A stretch of 64,000 nucleotides of DNA from Acidobacteriota bacterium (GTDB taxonomy: Bacteria > Acidobacteriota > Terriglobia > Bryobacterales > Bryobacteraceae): NCBI GenBank assembly GCA_025352795.1, contig JANXSF010000102.1, positions 1 through 64,000 of the forward strand, given 5' to 3'. This document shows positions 24,054 to 32,138 of this stretch, piece by piece; position 1 is the first letter of the stretch, and every line of letters begins with the position of its first letter. The notes under the pieces are model-generated. The model made no database searches. It was not told where the DNA came from and saw only the letters and a list, made by a program, of their open reading frames with translations. The translations under genes were made by a program, and so were the position numbers.

Positions 24054-24881
24054 TTACCCTCCCTTCAGCACCACTGCCTTGCTCCAATAGTCTTCAAACA
24101 GGCCCACCATCGCTTCCCCCATGCCTTCGTGATCGAACACAACAGCGGTCCAAGTGGGTCTGGTAATCACTGGATCCAGTAGCGCGATCATCCCCTTCAT
24201 TCCATCAAAAACGGCCAGTTTCATGGGCAACGATTTTGCCTGACGCACTTCAATTCCCAACGCAACGTATTCTTCTAACCGTTTGCGATGATCCGTATCC
24301 ACAGTGCCGGACTCAAGCAATAAACGGCAGCGAACTCCACGCGAGCGGGCGGTTTTCACCAATTGTTCGTCCAACGGATCAACAGCATAAGGAGCACGGG
24401 AAAACTCTAAATAATCCCGATGAACTTCCTGAATCATGTCCCGGTAGGACGCAGCGGTTTGTGAAGGCTCGTTGACAATACGAAGAAAGTCCAAAGTGCC
24501 ACGACCACCTTGCCCCTCCGCATACGTCTTCATCAAATCTTCAACCAGGTTGCCGCCCAGTCTGGATTTTTCCGAAAGTTCCTGCTCCGTCGCCTGGCGA
24601 AGCCGTTCGAAGTAGGAAGGAATTGCCAGCGAAGGTTCTACGGCGGAAAACAGTTTCGTCTTTTCCTGCACTACGCGTGCGAAACCTTTATCCACCAAAG
24701 AATCCAGTACTTCATAAATTTTCTGCCGGGGCACATGGGCGCGGGCCGCTAGTTCCAGGGCTTTGAATCGGGCATGCCCAATCAGCACCAAATAGGAACG
24801 AGCTTCATAGGCATTCAATCCAATCTGTTGCAGCCTGCGCCAATAGCGCTGGTATTCCACGTCGGGAAGTTCACGAACCAT
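24054..24881 (-). CDS. TrmB-family transcriptional regulator
   Basis: About 275 residues. An N-terminal winged helix (LQQIGLNAYEARSYLVLIGHARFKALELAARAHVPRQKIYEVLDSL) matches TrmB: the LxxLGLxxYEARxYxxLL opening and the recognition helix before KIYEVLDSLVDKG. The C-terminal part resembles the PLD-like sugar-sensing region of TrmB proteins (SRGVRCRLLLESG, LPMKLAVFDG). TrmB regulators are common in archaea and occur in some bacteria; they usually sense sugars. I chose the ATG at 24881; a longer open frame to 25187 would run through the divergent gene. The next gene starts 48 bases away, so it may control the AAA+/VWA operon and itself. Confidence 0.8.
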   Translation of the reverse strand: MVRELPDVEYQRYWRRLQQIGLNAYEARSYLVLIGHARFKALELAARAHVPRQKIYEVLDSLVDKGFARVVQEKTKLFSAVEPSLAIPSYFERLRQATEQELSEKSRLGGNLVEDLMKTYAEGQGGRGTLDFLRIVNEPSQTAASYRDMIQEVHRDYLEFSRAPYAVDPLDEQLVKTARSRGVRCRLLLESGTVDTDHRKRLEEYVALGIEVRQAKSLPMKLAVFDGMKGMIALLDPVITRPTWTAVVFDHEGMGEAMVGLFEDYWSKAVVLKGG

Positions 24882-24915
24882 TGAGGGAAAACATACCACA
24901 AGCTTGGGGAGCAAC

Positions 24916-24922
24916 GGAGAGG
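24916..24922 (+). promoter_or_regulatory. Ribosome-binding site selecting the GTG start of the AAA+ gene
   Basis: GGAGAGG lies 7 bases before GTG at 24930. The in-frame TTG at 24924 is too close and the ATG at 24945 rather far, so GTG is the best supported start. Confidence 0.65.
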
Positions 24923-24929
24923 TTTGAAA

Positions 24930-26444
24930 GTGGATAATAAAAATATGCCGCTTGCCAATCAAGATTTGCCCAAGACCCTTGGAGAGCTTCGCGCTAGCCC
25001 TTACTGGAATCAATGCGCCGTTGAACGCACAGTGAAGGATGAGATTCGTCAAAACCTGATCGTTAAATTGCAGGCGGGTACGGAACTGTTTCCTGGAATT
25101 ATCGGGTACGAAGATTCTGTCGTACCGCAAGTAGTGAACGCCGTTCTGGCCAAGCACAATTTCATACTGCTGGGACTGCGCGGACAAGCCAAGACGCGTC
25201 TGGTGCGCATGCTCACTTCCTTGTTAGATGAAGTCACCCCCTACGTTGCTGGTTCGGAAATTCATGACCACCCGGTGCGACCCGTATCGAAATACGCAAA
25301 GATGTTGCTTGCCGAAAAGGGTGAGGAAACTCCCATTGCCTGGCTTCGACCTGTCGACCGCTACGTGGAAAAACTAGCCACGCCCGATGTGACGATTGCC
25401 GATATGATCGGCGACATTGATCCTATTAAAGCTGCCCGCAGTGGTCAGGACATTGCCAATGAATTGGTAATGCACTACGGCCTGCTTCCACGTGCCAACC
25501 GTGGCATTTTCGCTATCAATGAACTGCCAGACTTGGCTGGAAAAATCCAGGTAGGCCTGTTCAATATCCTTGAAGAAGGGGATGTACAGATTAAAGGATT
25601 TCCGGTAAGACTTCCCTTGGACCTGCTCATGGTCTTCACCGCCAATCCTGAAGATTACACGGCGCGTGGGAAAATCATCACTCCGCTGAAAGATCGCATT
25701 GGCAGTGAAATTCGCACTCATTACCCGGTGACGGTGGAACAAGGCATGGCCGTTACTACGCAGGAAGCCTGGACGAATCGCACTCTGCCCATGCCTGTGG
25801 AGATCCCTGATTTTATCCGCGAAGTTGTGGAGACCATCGCATTCGTGGCCCGTGACGATAAGCGCATCGACAAGCGCAGTGGTGTTTCCCAGAGATTACC
25901 AATTTCAGTTCTGGAAAGCGTTCTCTCCAATGCGGAGCGCCGCGCACTGGTGTTGGGTGATGGTGAAGCTGTGCCGCGCATCGGCGATATTTATTCCGCC
26001 TTACCAGCGATCACCGGCAAAATTGAACTGGAATACGAAGGGGAATTAAAGGGCGGCGACGTGGTTGCCAAAGATTTGGTGCGCATGGCCGTGGGTCGCG
26101 TTTTCACGAAGTATTTTGAGGATGCCAACCTGAACAGCGTAGTGAAATGGTTTGAACTCGGGGGTACGTTGAAGCTGGATGAAATGACACCGTCTGAAGA
26201 AATGTTCCAACAGTTATCACAAATCAATGGACTGATGGAACGCTTACGACCATTCCGTTTGGGCGAAAATTCATCGTACGGGATGCGTGCATCCTCGGCT
26301 GAATTTGTGTTGGAAGGTTTGTATGCGCATCGGCGTATTAGCCGAAGTGAAGAACAAGGGTTTTTGGTGGAGCAACGCAAGAAACGTGAACGTACCGAAC
26401 CGGAAGATGAAGGGTCAAAGGGTCGGCGGCAGCAGTTCCAGTAG
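24930..26444 (+). CDS. MoxR/magnesium chelatase-like AAA+ ATPase
   Basis: About 504 residues. Walker A is GLRGQAKT at 82-89; a Walker B-like strand reads RGIFAINELPDL; sensor-type motifs and VFTANPEDYTARGKIITPLKDRIGSEI follow, as in BchI/ChlI and MoxR ATPases. The central AAA+ core is followed by a helical region with VEIPDFIREVVETIAFVAR. Family members remodel proteins or metal-enzyme complexes together with a VWA partner, which is encoded 24 bases downstream. No chlorophyll or cobalamin chelatase large subunit is near, so a protein-remodelling function is more likely than chelation. Confidence 0.85.
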   Translation: MDNKNMPLANQDLPKTLGELRASPYWNQCAVERTVKDEIRQNLIVKLQAGTELFPGIIGYEDSVVPQVVNAVLAKHNFILLGLRGQAKTRLVRMLTSLLDEVTPYVAGSEIHDHPVRPVSKYAKMLLAEKGEETPIAWLRPVDRYVEKLATPDVTIADMIGDIDPIKAARSGQDIANELVMHYGLLPRANRGIFAINELPDLAGKIQVGLFNILEEGDVQIKGFPVRLPLDLLMVFTANPEDYTARGKIITPLKDRIGSEIRTHYPVTVEQGMAVTTQEAWTNRTLPMPVEIPDFIREVVETIAFVARDDKRIDKRSGVSQRLPISVLESVLSNAERRALVLGDGEAVPRIGDIYSALPAITGKIELEYEGELKGGDVVAKDLVRMAVGRVFTKYFEDANLNSVVKWFELGGTLKLDEMTPSEEMFQQLSQINGLMERLRPFRLGENSSYGMRASSAEFVLEGLYAHRRISRSEEQGFLVEQRKKRERTEPEDEGSKGRRQQFQ

Positions 26445-26468
26445 GTTCCAGAATCAGGAGACCACACT

Positions 26469-27677
26469 GTGAAATGGATTAAATACGAAAAATATACCGA
26501 TGACGATCTGGGCCTTTCTGGCGAGGACTTGTTGGCCGCGCTTGCCGATTTCTTCCTGGAAAGTGGCTATTCAAAGCAGTTTTATCCAGGCTTTGAAAAC
26601 ACGCTGCTGGATCTGAAAGAAGCGTTGGCCAGAGCGCTGGAATCCCCTAATTGGCCCGATCCGGAAAAGGCCAAGGAAATCGCTGACAGATTGGCCAAGA
26701 TGGATGGCGATCAACTTTCCAAAGTAATTGATCGACTGGTTCAAAAGTTGGTGGATGAAGGCTATTTGAACATGGACGACGCAACGGGCGATGGCACTAT
26801 GGATGAATCGCGCGTTCGAGTGGAGGTGGCCGATAAGGCTGTGGATTTCCTGGGATTCAAAACGCTCAAGGATCTATTGGGCTCCATGGGTAAATCCAGT
26901 TTCGGGGCTCACGATACACGCGAAGTGGCCACTGGTGTGGAAACTTCTGGCACGTCAAAGTTATATGAATTCGGCGACACTCTGAATCTGGATGTAAGTG
27001 CAACTCTGTTTTCCGCCCTGCGAAGAGAAGGGATTAAGTCGAAATTCGACATCGAATATAGCGACCTGCATGTTCACCAGTCGGATTATCAAAGTTCTTG
27101 TGCAACTGTTCTATTGTTGGATTGCAGCCATTCCATGATCCTCTATGGGGAAGATCGGTTTACCCCCGCCAAGCGTGTGGCGCTGGCATTGGCCCATATG
27201 TTGAAAACCCAGTTCCCAGGGGATACGTTGCGCTGTGTTCTGTTCCACGATTCGGCAGAAGAAATTCGGCTCAGCGATTTGGCGCGGATTCAAGTTGGGC
27301 CTTATTACACCAATACACGTGATGGATTGATTCTTGCGCAACGTCTGCTGGCTCGCGAAAAGAAAGACATGCGGCAGATTATTATGATCACCGACGGCAA
27401 GCCATCGGCGTTGACTTTGGATGATGGGCAGATTTACAAAAATCCGTTCGGCATGGACCCTTTGGTGATTTCCCGCACTTTGGAAGAAGTGAATCGTTGT
27501 AAAAGACAGGGAATTATTATCAACACATTCATGCTGGCCACGGATTATAGTTTGGTGCAATTCGTCCAACAGGTGACACAAATCTGCAGGGGCAAAGCTT
27601 ATTTCACTACACCCGATACCTTGGGTCAATATCTCCTAATGGATTACATGAATCGCAAAAGCCGCATGGTGCATTAG
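26469..27677 (+). CDS. VWA-domain protein, partner of the AAA+ ATPase
   Basis: 402 residues. A helical N-terminal half (about 1-200) precedes a von Willebrand factor A domain with a complete MIDAS start, DCSHS at 218-222, and a later ITDGKPSAL strand. Such proteins bind a metal-dependent partner and act with MoxR-like ATPases. The gene follows the ATPase at 24 bases with GGAG upstream. The N-terminal region is not one I recognise and may bind the specific client. RNase J begins 33 bases later but is probably an independent housekeeping gene. Confidence 0.85.
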   Translation: MKWIKYEKYTDDDLGLSGEDLLAALADFFLESGYSKQFYPGFENTLLDLKEALARALESPNWPDPEKAKEIADRLAKMDGDQLSKVIDRLVQKLVDEGYLNMDDATGDGTMDESRVRVEVADKAVDFLGFKTLKDLLGSMGKSSFGAHDTREVATGVETSGTSKLYEFGDTLNLDVSATLFSALRREGIKSKFDIEYSDLHVHQSDYQSSCATVLLLDCSHSMILYGEDRFTPAKRVALALAHMLKTQFPGDTLRCVLFHDSAEEIRLSDLARIQVGPYYTNTRDGLILAQRLLAREKKDMRQIIMITDGKPSALTLDDGQIYKNPFGMDPLVISRTLEEVNRCKRQGIIINTFMLATDYSLVQFVQQVTQICRGKAYFTTPDTLGQYLLMDYMNRKSRMVH

Positions 27678-27710
27678 CACAAAGTGTTACCCTAAGAAAT
27701 CACTAAATTT

Positions 27711-29378
27711 ATGCCGTCAGGCAAACTACAAGTAATTCCACTAGGAGGCCTCGGCGAGTTCGGAATGAACTCAATGGCTCTCCGCTACAACGACGAGATC
27801 ATTGTTATCGATGCCGGGATGACTTTCCCCGATGCTGAGTTAATGGGTGTAGACATCGTCACCCCCGACTTCACCTATCTCATCGAAAATAAAGAAAAGG
27901 TTCGAGCACTGTTCTTGACCCACGGCCACGAGGATCACATTGGGGCAATTCCGTTTTTGCTCTCCGATGTGAATATCCCTGTCTATGGGACTGAATTCAC
28001 TCTGGCCCTGGTAGAACGCCGTTTGGAAGAGCATGACATGCTCAAAGAAGCGAAACTTCGTATTGTAAAGGCTGGCGATAAAGTTGAAATCGGCCCCTTC
28101 AAAGTGGAGTTTATTCGCGTCACCCACTCCATTGTTGCGTCTGTTGCTTTGGCGATTGAAACGCCGCTTGGTGTGGTTATCCATACAGGCGATTTCAAAG
28201 TGGACCCGACCCCCACCGATAACGAACTGTTCGACCTGCACACTTTCGCTGAATACGGTAAGCGCGGCGTGCTGCTGCTGCTGTCTGATTCAACCAATGT
28301 GGATCGGCCAGGTTACACGGAAAGTGAACGAGCTGTTCGCCCACGCATAGAAGACATTATGATCCGCGCCGATCGGCGTGTGATCATTTCCTGCTTCTCA
28401 TCCTCAATTCATCGACTGCAAATGATTCTGGACCTAGCCTATGAAAATGGCAAGAAGGTCGGCTTCCTTGGTCGCAGTATGAATAATGTGACGGAGATTG
28501 CTCACGACCTGGGTCTGTTACACATTCCCACCGGCATCCTGCTTCGTCCACAAGACATCATGAACCATCCGCCCAACAAGACGGTGGTGGTGGTGTCTGG
28601 TACGCAGGGCGAACCGATGAGCGCCTTGAGCCGTGTAGCGGTTGATAATCACAAGAGCCTGAAGATTGAGCGTGGCGATGCTGTGGTGCTGAGCGCGCGC
28701 ATTATCCCTGGCAACGAAAAAGCCATTTACCGCATGATCAATCACGTGGCCCGCCGCGGTGCCGATGTGATTTACGGCAGCATGAATCCACCAGTTCACG
28801 TATCGGGCCATGCTTCTTCGGAAGAGCTAAAGCTGATTCTTAACCTGGTTCGTCCCAAGTATTTTATTCCCGTTCATGGCGAATACCGACAGTTATCCAA
28901 GCACGCCAAACTAGCCGAACACCTCCGAAGTTCCGGGCTGGAAGCTTCGTTCATTCTGGACACCGGCGATACCGTCATCATTGACGATAAGGGTGCCCGC
29001 CGTGGTGATCGCGTCACCGTTGGCCGCATCTGTATCGACTCCGGATCGATTGATGAAGTAGTGGAGGATCTGGTAATTCGTGATCGCCGTCACATGTCCG
29101 AAGATGGATTTGTCATTCCCATCATCGCCATTGATAAGCACACCGGAAAGAGTGAAGGGCTGCCGGAAATTGTCAGTCGCGGATTTCTTTCCGACACCAA
29201 CAAAGAAGTGCTGGACGCGGCAAGGCTGGTTGTAGCCAAGACGCTGGAAACATCCACCATGGAAGAACGTACCGATTGGGGCGTGATGCAGGAAAAGATC
29301 CGCGCCGATCTGAAACGCTTCCTTACCAAACAGACTTCCAGGCGTCCGTTGATCATGCCGGTGATCCTAGAGGTCTAG
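27711..29378 (+). CDS. rnj: Ribonuclease J
   Basis: 555 residues. Beta-lactamase fold with the metal motif HGHEDH (71-76), the beta-CASP segment (DSTNVDRPGYTESERAV, CFSSSIHRLQ) and HVSGHASSEELKLILNLVRPKYFIPVHGEYR, ending in the RNase J C-terminal domain. It performs 5'-3' exo- and endonucleolytic RNA decay in the cytoplasm. Length matches the family (about 550). An FAD oxidase gene follows after 3 bases. Confidence 0.96.
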   Translation: MPSGKLQVIPLGGLGEFGMNSMALRYNDEIIVIDAGMTFPDAELMGVDIVTPDFTYLIENKEKVRALFLTHGHEDHIGAIPFLLSDVNIPVYGTEFTLALVERRLEEHDMLKEAKLRIVKAGDKVEIGPFKVEFIRVTHSIVASVALAIETPLGVVIHTGDFKVDPTPTDNELFDLHTFAEYGKRGVLLLLSDSTNVDRPGYTESERAVRPRIEDIMIRADRRVIISCFSSSIHRLQMILDLAYENGKKVGFLGRSMNNVTEIAHDLGLLHIPTGILLRPQDIMNHPPNKTVVVVSGTQGEPMSALSRVAVDNHKSLKIERGDAVVLSARIIPGNEKAIYRMINHVARRGADVIYGSMNPPVHVSGHASSEELKLILNLVRPKYFIPVHGEYRQLSKHAKLAEHLRSSGLEASFILDTGDTVIIDDKGARRGDRVTVGRICIDSGSIDEVVEDLVIRDRRHMSEDGFVIPIIAIDKHTGKSEGLPEIVSRGFLSDTNKEVLDAARLVVAKTLETSTMEERTDWGVMQEKIRADLKRFLTKQTSRRPLIMPVILEV

Positions 29379-29381
29379 CGG

Positions 29382-30722
29382 GTGATTGAGGATGCCAGCG
29401 GTTGGCAGGGTGAGCCCCAACAGCAGCACGCGCCTGCTAATGAGCAGGAATTGTGTAGCCTGTTGCAATCGGCAAGTGCGGCTGGCACGCCCGTTACCAT
29501 TGCCGGATCTTTGACCGGAGTCAATGGCGGCGCCATACCAGATCGCGGATGGTCAATTTCCATGAAGGCGTTCAAACGTCTGGAAATTCAGCCGGGCAAG
29601 GCAATTGTTGGCGCCGGAGTTTCTCTTAAAGATCTACAGCAGGCGGCCCGCAATTCTGGCCAATTCTTTCCACCAGATCCAACAGAGCATTGGGCATCCA
29701 TTGGCGGCATCATCGCCAACAATGCCAGTGGTTCCAGGTCGTTCTATTATGGGTCCACAAGACGCCATATTCTTTCCCTGGACGTTTGTTTCATGGATGG
29801 ATCTTCGCAGACTTTTCACCGTGGGGAGCCAATCCACTTTCCCGTTCCTCAAATAAATATTCCAAAAACTACCAAGCATCAAGTTGGCTATCCACTGAGT
29901 CCGGGCATGGATTGGGTGGACTTGATTTGCGGTTCTGAAGGGACACTAGCCGTAGTCACCGGTGCTGAACTCAGCCTGCTTCCGTTGCCTGAAACAATGA
30001 TCAGCGGGGTTATCTTTTTTCCCAATGATGACAAGGCTCTCAATGCCGTGGAAGCCTGGCGAAAAGTGGACGGGTTGCACATGTTGGAATACTGCGATGC
30101 CAACTCCGTGGACTTGGTGCGCGATCGCTTTGAAGGGATTCCAAAGTTAGCCGCTTGTGTGATCATCGAACAGCAAGGCGACGATCCTGATCCTTGGCTA
30201 ACACGGCTTACAGAGTCTGGCGCATACGAAGAAGCAAGTTGGTTTGCATTGACGCCCAATGACCGAGAACGATTTCGACAATTTCGTCATGCCCTTCCTG
30301 AAGCTGTCAATGATCGCGTACGTCGTAATGGGTTTCAAAAACTGGGGTCTGACTACGCCGTTCCCGTCCATCGCAATCGTGAAATGATGGATTACTATCG
30401 CCGCAAGCTCCACCAATTCCCTGCCCCCAGCGTGATCTTCGGACATATTGGCGATGCCCATGTCCACGTCAATCTACTGCCGGAATCCAGTGCTCATGTT
30501 CAGTTAGGAAAACAGTTGATGCTAGATTTTGCTCGTCAAGCAGTGGCCCTTGGCGGTACAGTGGGAGCGGAGCATGGCTTAGGAAAACGAAAGCGACACC
30601 TGCTGGCATTGCAGTTTACTGCCGACGAAATCCAAGCTATGCGAGAAGTAAAAACTCGGCTCGACCCGCAATGGTTGCTCGGTGTCGGCAATTTATTTGA
30701 AACCCCGGAGTCATCATTATGA
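29382..30722 (+). CDS. FAD-linked oxidase / GlcD-like dehydrogenase
   Basis: 446 residues from a GTG start with AGAGG about 8 bases upstream. It contains the PCMH-type FAD-binding domain (GTPVTIAGSLTGVNGGAIP, PDPTEHWASIGGIIANNASGSRSFYYGSTR) and the C-terminal FAD-linked oxidase domain (FGHIGDAHVHVNLLPES; GTVGAEHGLGKRKRHLL). Members oxidise 2-hydroxyacids such as glycolate or D-lactate. No iron-sulphur GlcF partner is adjacent. The stop overlaps the next gene by 4 bases. Confidence 0.9.
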   Translation: MIEDASGWQGEPQQQHAPANEQELCSLLQSASAAGTPVTIAGSLTGVNGGAIPDRGWSISMKAFKRLEIQPGKAIVGAGVSLKDLQQAARNSGQFFPPDPTEHWASIGGIIANNASGSRSFYYGSTRRHILSLDVCFMDGSSQTFHRGEPIHFPVPQINIPKTTKHQVGYPLSPGMDWVDLICGSEGTLAVVTGAELSLLPLPETMISGVIFFPNDDKALNAVEAWRKVDGLHMLEYCDANSVDLVRDRFEGIPKLAACVIIEQQGDDPDPWLTRLTESGAYEEASWFALTPNDRERFRQFRHALPEAVNDRVRRNGFQKLGSDYAVPVHRNREMMDYYRRKLHQFPAPSVIFGHIGDAHVHVNLLPESSAHVQLGKQLMLDFARQAVALGGTVGAEHGLGKRKRHLLALQFTADEIQAMREVKTRLDPQWLLGVGNLFETPESSL

Positions 30723-31810
30723 ACAGACGTTCCGCAATATTAACAGGAGCCGGCGCACTCGCGTCACAACTTTCCCTGGCACAGGAAGCACCTCTGCGCG
30801 TGGCCATCGCGGGACTGGTCCATGGCCATGCTCGTGGATTTTTTACGCGCAGCCAAGGTCGAAAAGATATGCAGATTGTTGGCGTATCCGAGCCTGATGC
30901 CACAGTGAGGAAGAAGTATTTCGAGAGCCTGAAACTGGACCCCGCACTGGCCTTTGATTCGCTGGAAGCTATGTTGGCAAAGACCAAGCCCGAAGGAGTA
31001 TTGGCGTACACCAACACTTACGATCATTTAGCCGTGGTGAAAACGTGCGCTACAAATAAAATTCCAGTGATGATGGAAAAGCCCCTGGCTGTCAGCAATG
31101 AACATGCCAAGGCCATGGAATTAGTCGCCCGTCAAAGCGGCATTCACGTGCTGGTGAATTATGAGACTACCTGGTATAGAAGCAATCTTGCGGCTTACCA
31201 ACTGATGAAGGAAGGGCGCATTGGGGATGTGCGAAAGTTCGTCATTCACGATGGGCATCAGGGCCCGAAAGAGATCAACGTTCCCGATGAGTTCTTTTCC
31301 TGGCTGACCGATCCTAAGAAAGGTGGCGGCGGAGCTTTATTCGATTTCGGTTGCTACGGAGCCAATCTGATGACCTGGTGCATGGACAATCAACGACCCT
31401 TGTCCGTATCTGCCATCACCCAAACCAACAAGCCTGAAATTTATCCACACACCGATGACGAAGCTACGGTGATTGTTCGCTACCCCAAAGCCCAAGGAAT
31501 TATCCAGGCATCCTGGAATTGGCCCTTTGCCAGAAAGGATATGGAAGTGTATGGACGCACCGGCTATGTCCACACCGTCGCAGCGCAAAGCTTAAAAGTG
31601 CGTCTGGAAAACCAGGAAGAGCAGGCTTCAACAGCACCAGCAATCCCTTCGCCCCAAGACGATTCGCTAACCTATTTTGCAGCCGTAGTTCGTGGAAAGA
31701 TCAAGCCCGCACCGGCGGATCTTTCGGCATTGGCAAACAACATGATTGTGACAGAAATACTGGATGCCGCCAGACGTTCAGCCGCTACTGGACGAACAAT
31801 TACACTGTAG
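30719..31810 (+). CDS. Gfo/Idh/MocA oxidoreductase, exported
   Basis: 363 residues. The N-terminus NRRSAILTGAGALASQLSLAQ looks like a Tat signal. The Rossmann domain (RVAIAGLVHGHARGFF) and the EKP motif (VMMEKPLAVSNEHAK) are followed by GGGALFDFGCYGANLMTWCM, where a His-containing block is usual. Export through Tat would let it fold with its nicotinamide cofactor before transport, as in glycosidase-like periplasmic members. The substrate is unknown. ATGA overlap with the upstream oxidase suggests a shared operon. Its last 11 bases overlap the convergent DUF971 gene. Confidence 0.87.
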   Translation: MNRRSAILTGAGALASQLSLAQEAPLRVAIAGLVHGHARGFFTRSQGRKDMQIVGVSEPDATVRKKYFESLKLDPALAFDSLEAMLAKTKPEGVLAYTNTYDHLAVVKTCATNKIPVMMEKPLAVSNEHAKAMELVARQSGIHVLVNYETTWYRSNLAAYQLMKEGRIGDVRKFVIHDGHQGPKEINVPDEFFSWLTDPKKGGGGALFDFGCYGANLMTWCMDNQRPLSVSAITQTNKPEIYPHTDDEATVIVRYPKAQGIIQASWNWPFARKDMEVYGRTGYVHTVAAQSLKVRLENQEEQASTAPAIPSPQDDSLTYFAAVVRGKIKPAPADLSALANNMIVTEILDAARRSAATGRTITL

Positions 31811-32138
31811 GCGGCTTACAATCCGCACATTCGCAAATGCGCCGCAGGTGATCATACGAATAGATCCCAGTGTTGTGGCCATCGTTCCATAAAATCCGAA
31901 TCGCATAGTTCCCCACCGGTTCCACTTGATCCATTTTTAACCGCGGCTTGAACATCTGAAATGGGTCAGCCACTTGGCGCTGATACTTCTGCGGCTCTGT
32001 CCCATGCGCCCCCGTACAAGTGGCGCAGGGGCACTGCTCCCGCAAATATTCCACATCGTAACTGGAATGATGTCCGTCGTTCCAATCAATTTGGATTCCT
32101 TTGGATTTCGATATCGCGATGTGTTCCGGATCAATCAT
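31800..32138 (-). CDS. DUF971 / GBBH-like N-terminal domain protein
   Basis: 112 residues. The domain has IQIDWNDGHHSSYDVEYLREQCPCATC and a second IRILWNDGHNTGIYSYDHLRRICECADC. Two CxC-x2-C clusters (CPCATC and CECADC) may hold zinc or an Fe-S cluster. The fold is the one found at the start of gamma-butyrobetaine hydroxylase and as stand-alone DUF971 proteins linked to Fe-S cluster assembly. It overlaps rel by 4 bases (ATGA), so translation is coupled to the (p)ppGpp enzyme. Function is uncertain. Confidence 0.87.
   Translation of the reverse strand: MIDPEHIAISKSKGIQIDWNDGHHSSYDVEYLREQCPCATCTGAHGTEPQKYQRQVADPFQMFKPRLKMDQVEPVGNYAIRILWNDGHNTGIYSYDHLRRICECADCKPPTV

Noticed and set aside
24882-25187. 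102-residue N-terminal extension of the TrmB-type regulator
   Set aside because: It would be coded antisense to the start of the AAA+ gene, and the family begins at the winged helix.
27111-27629. 172-codon open frame on the minus strand
   Set aside because: Antisense to the VWA domain with its MIDAS motif.
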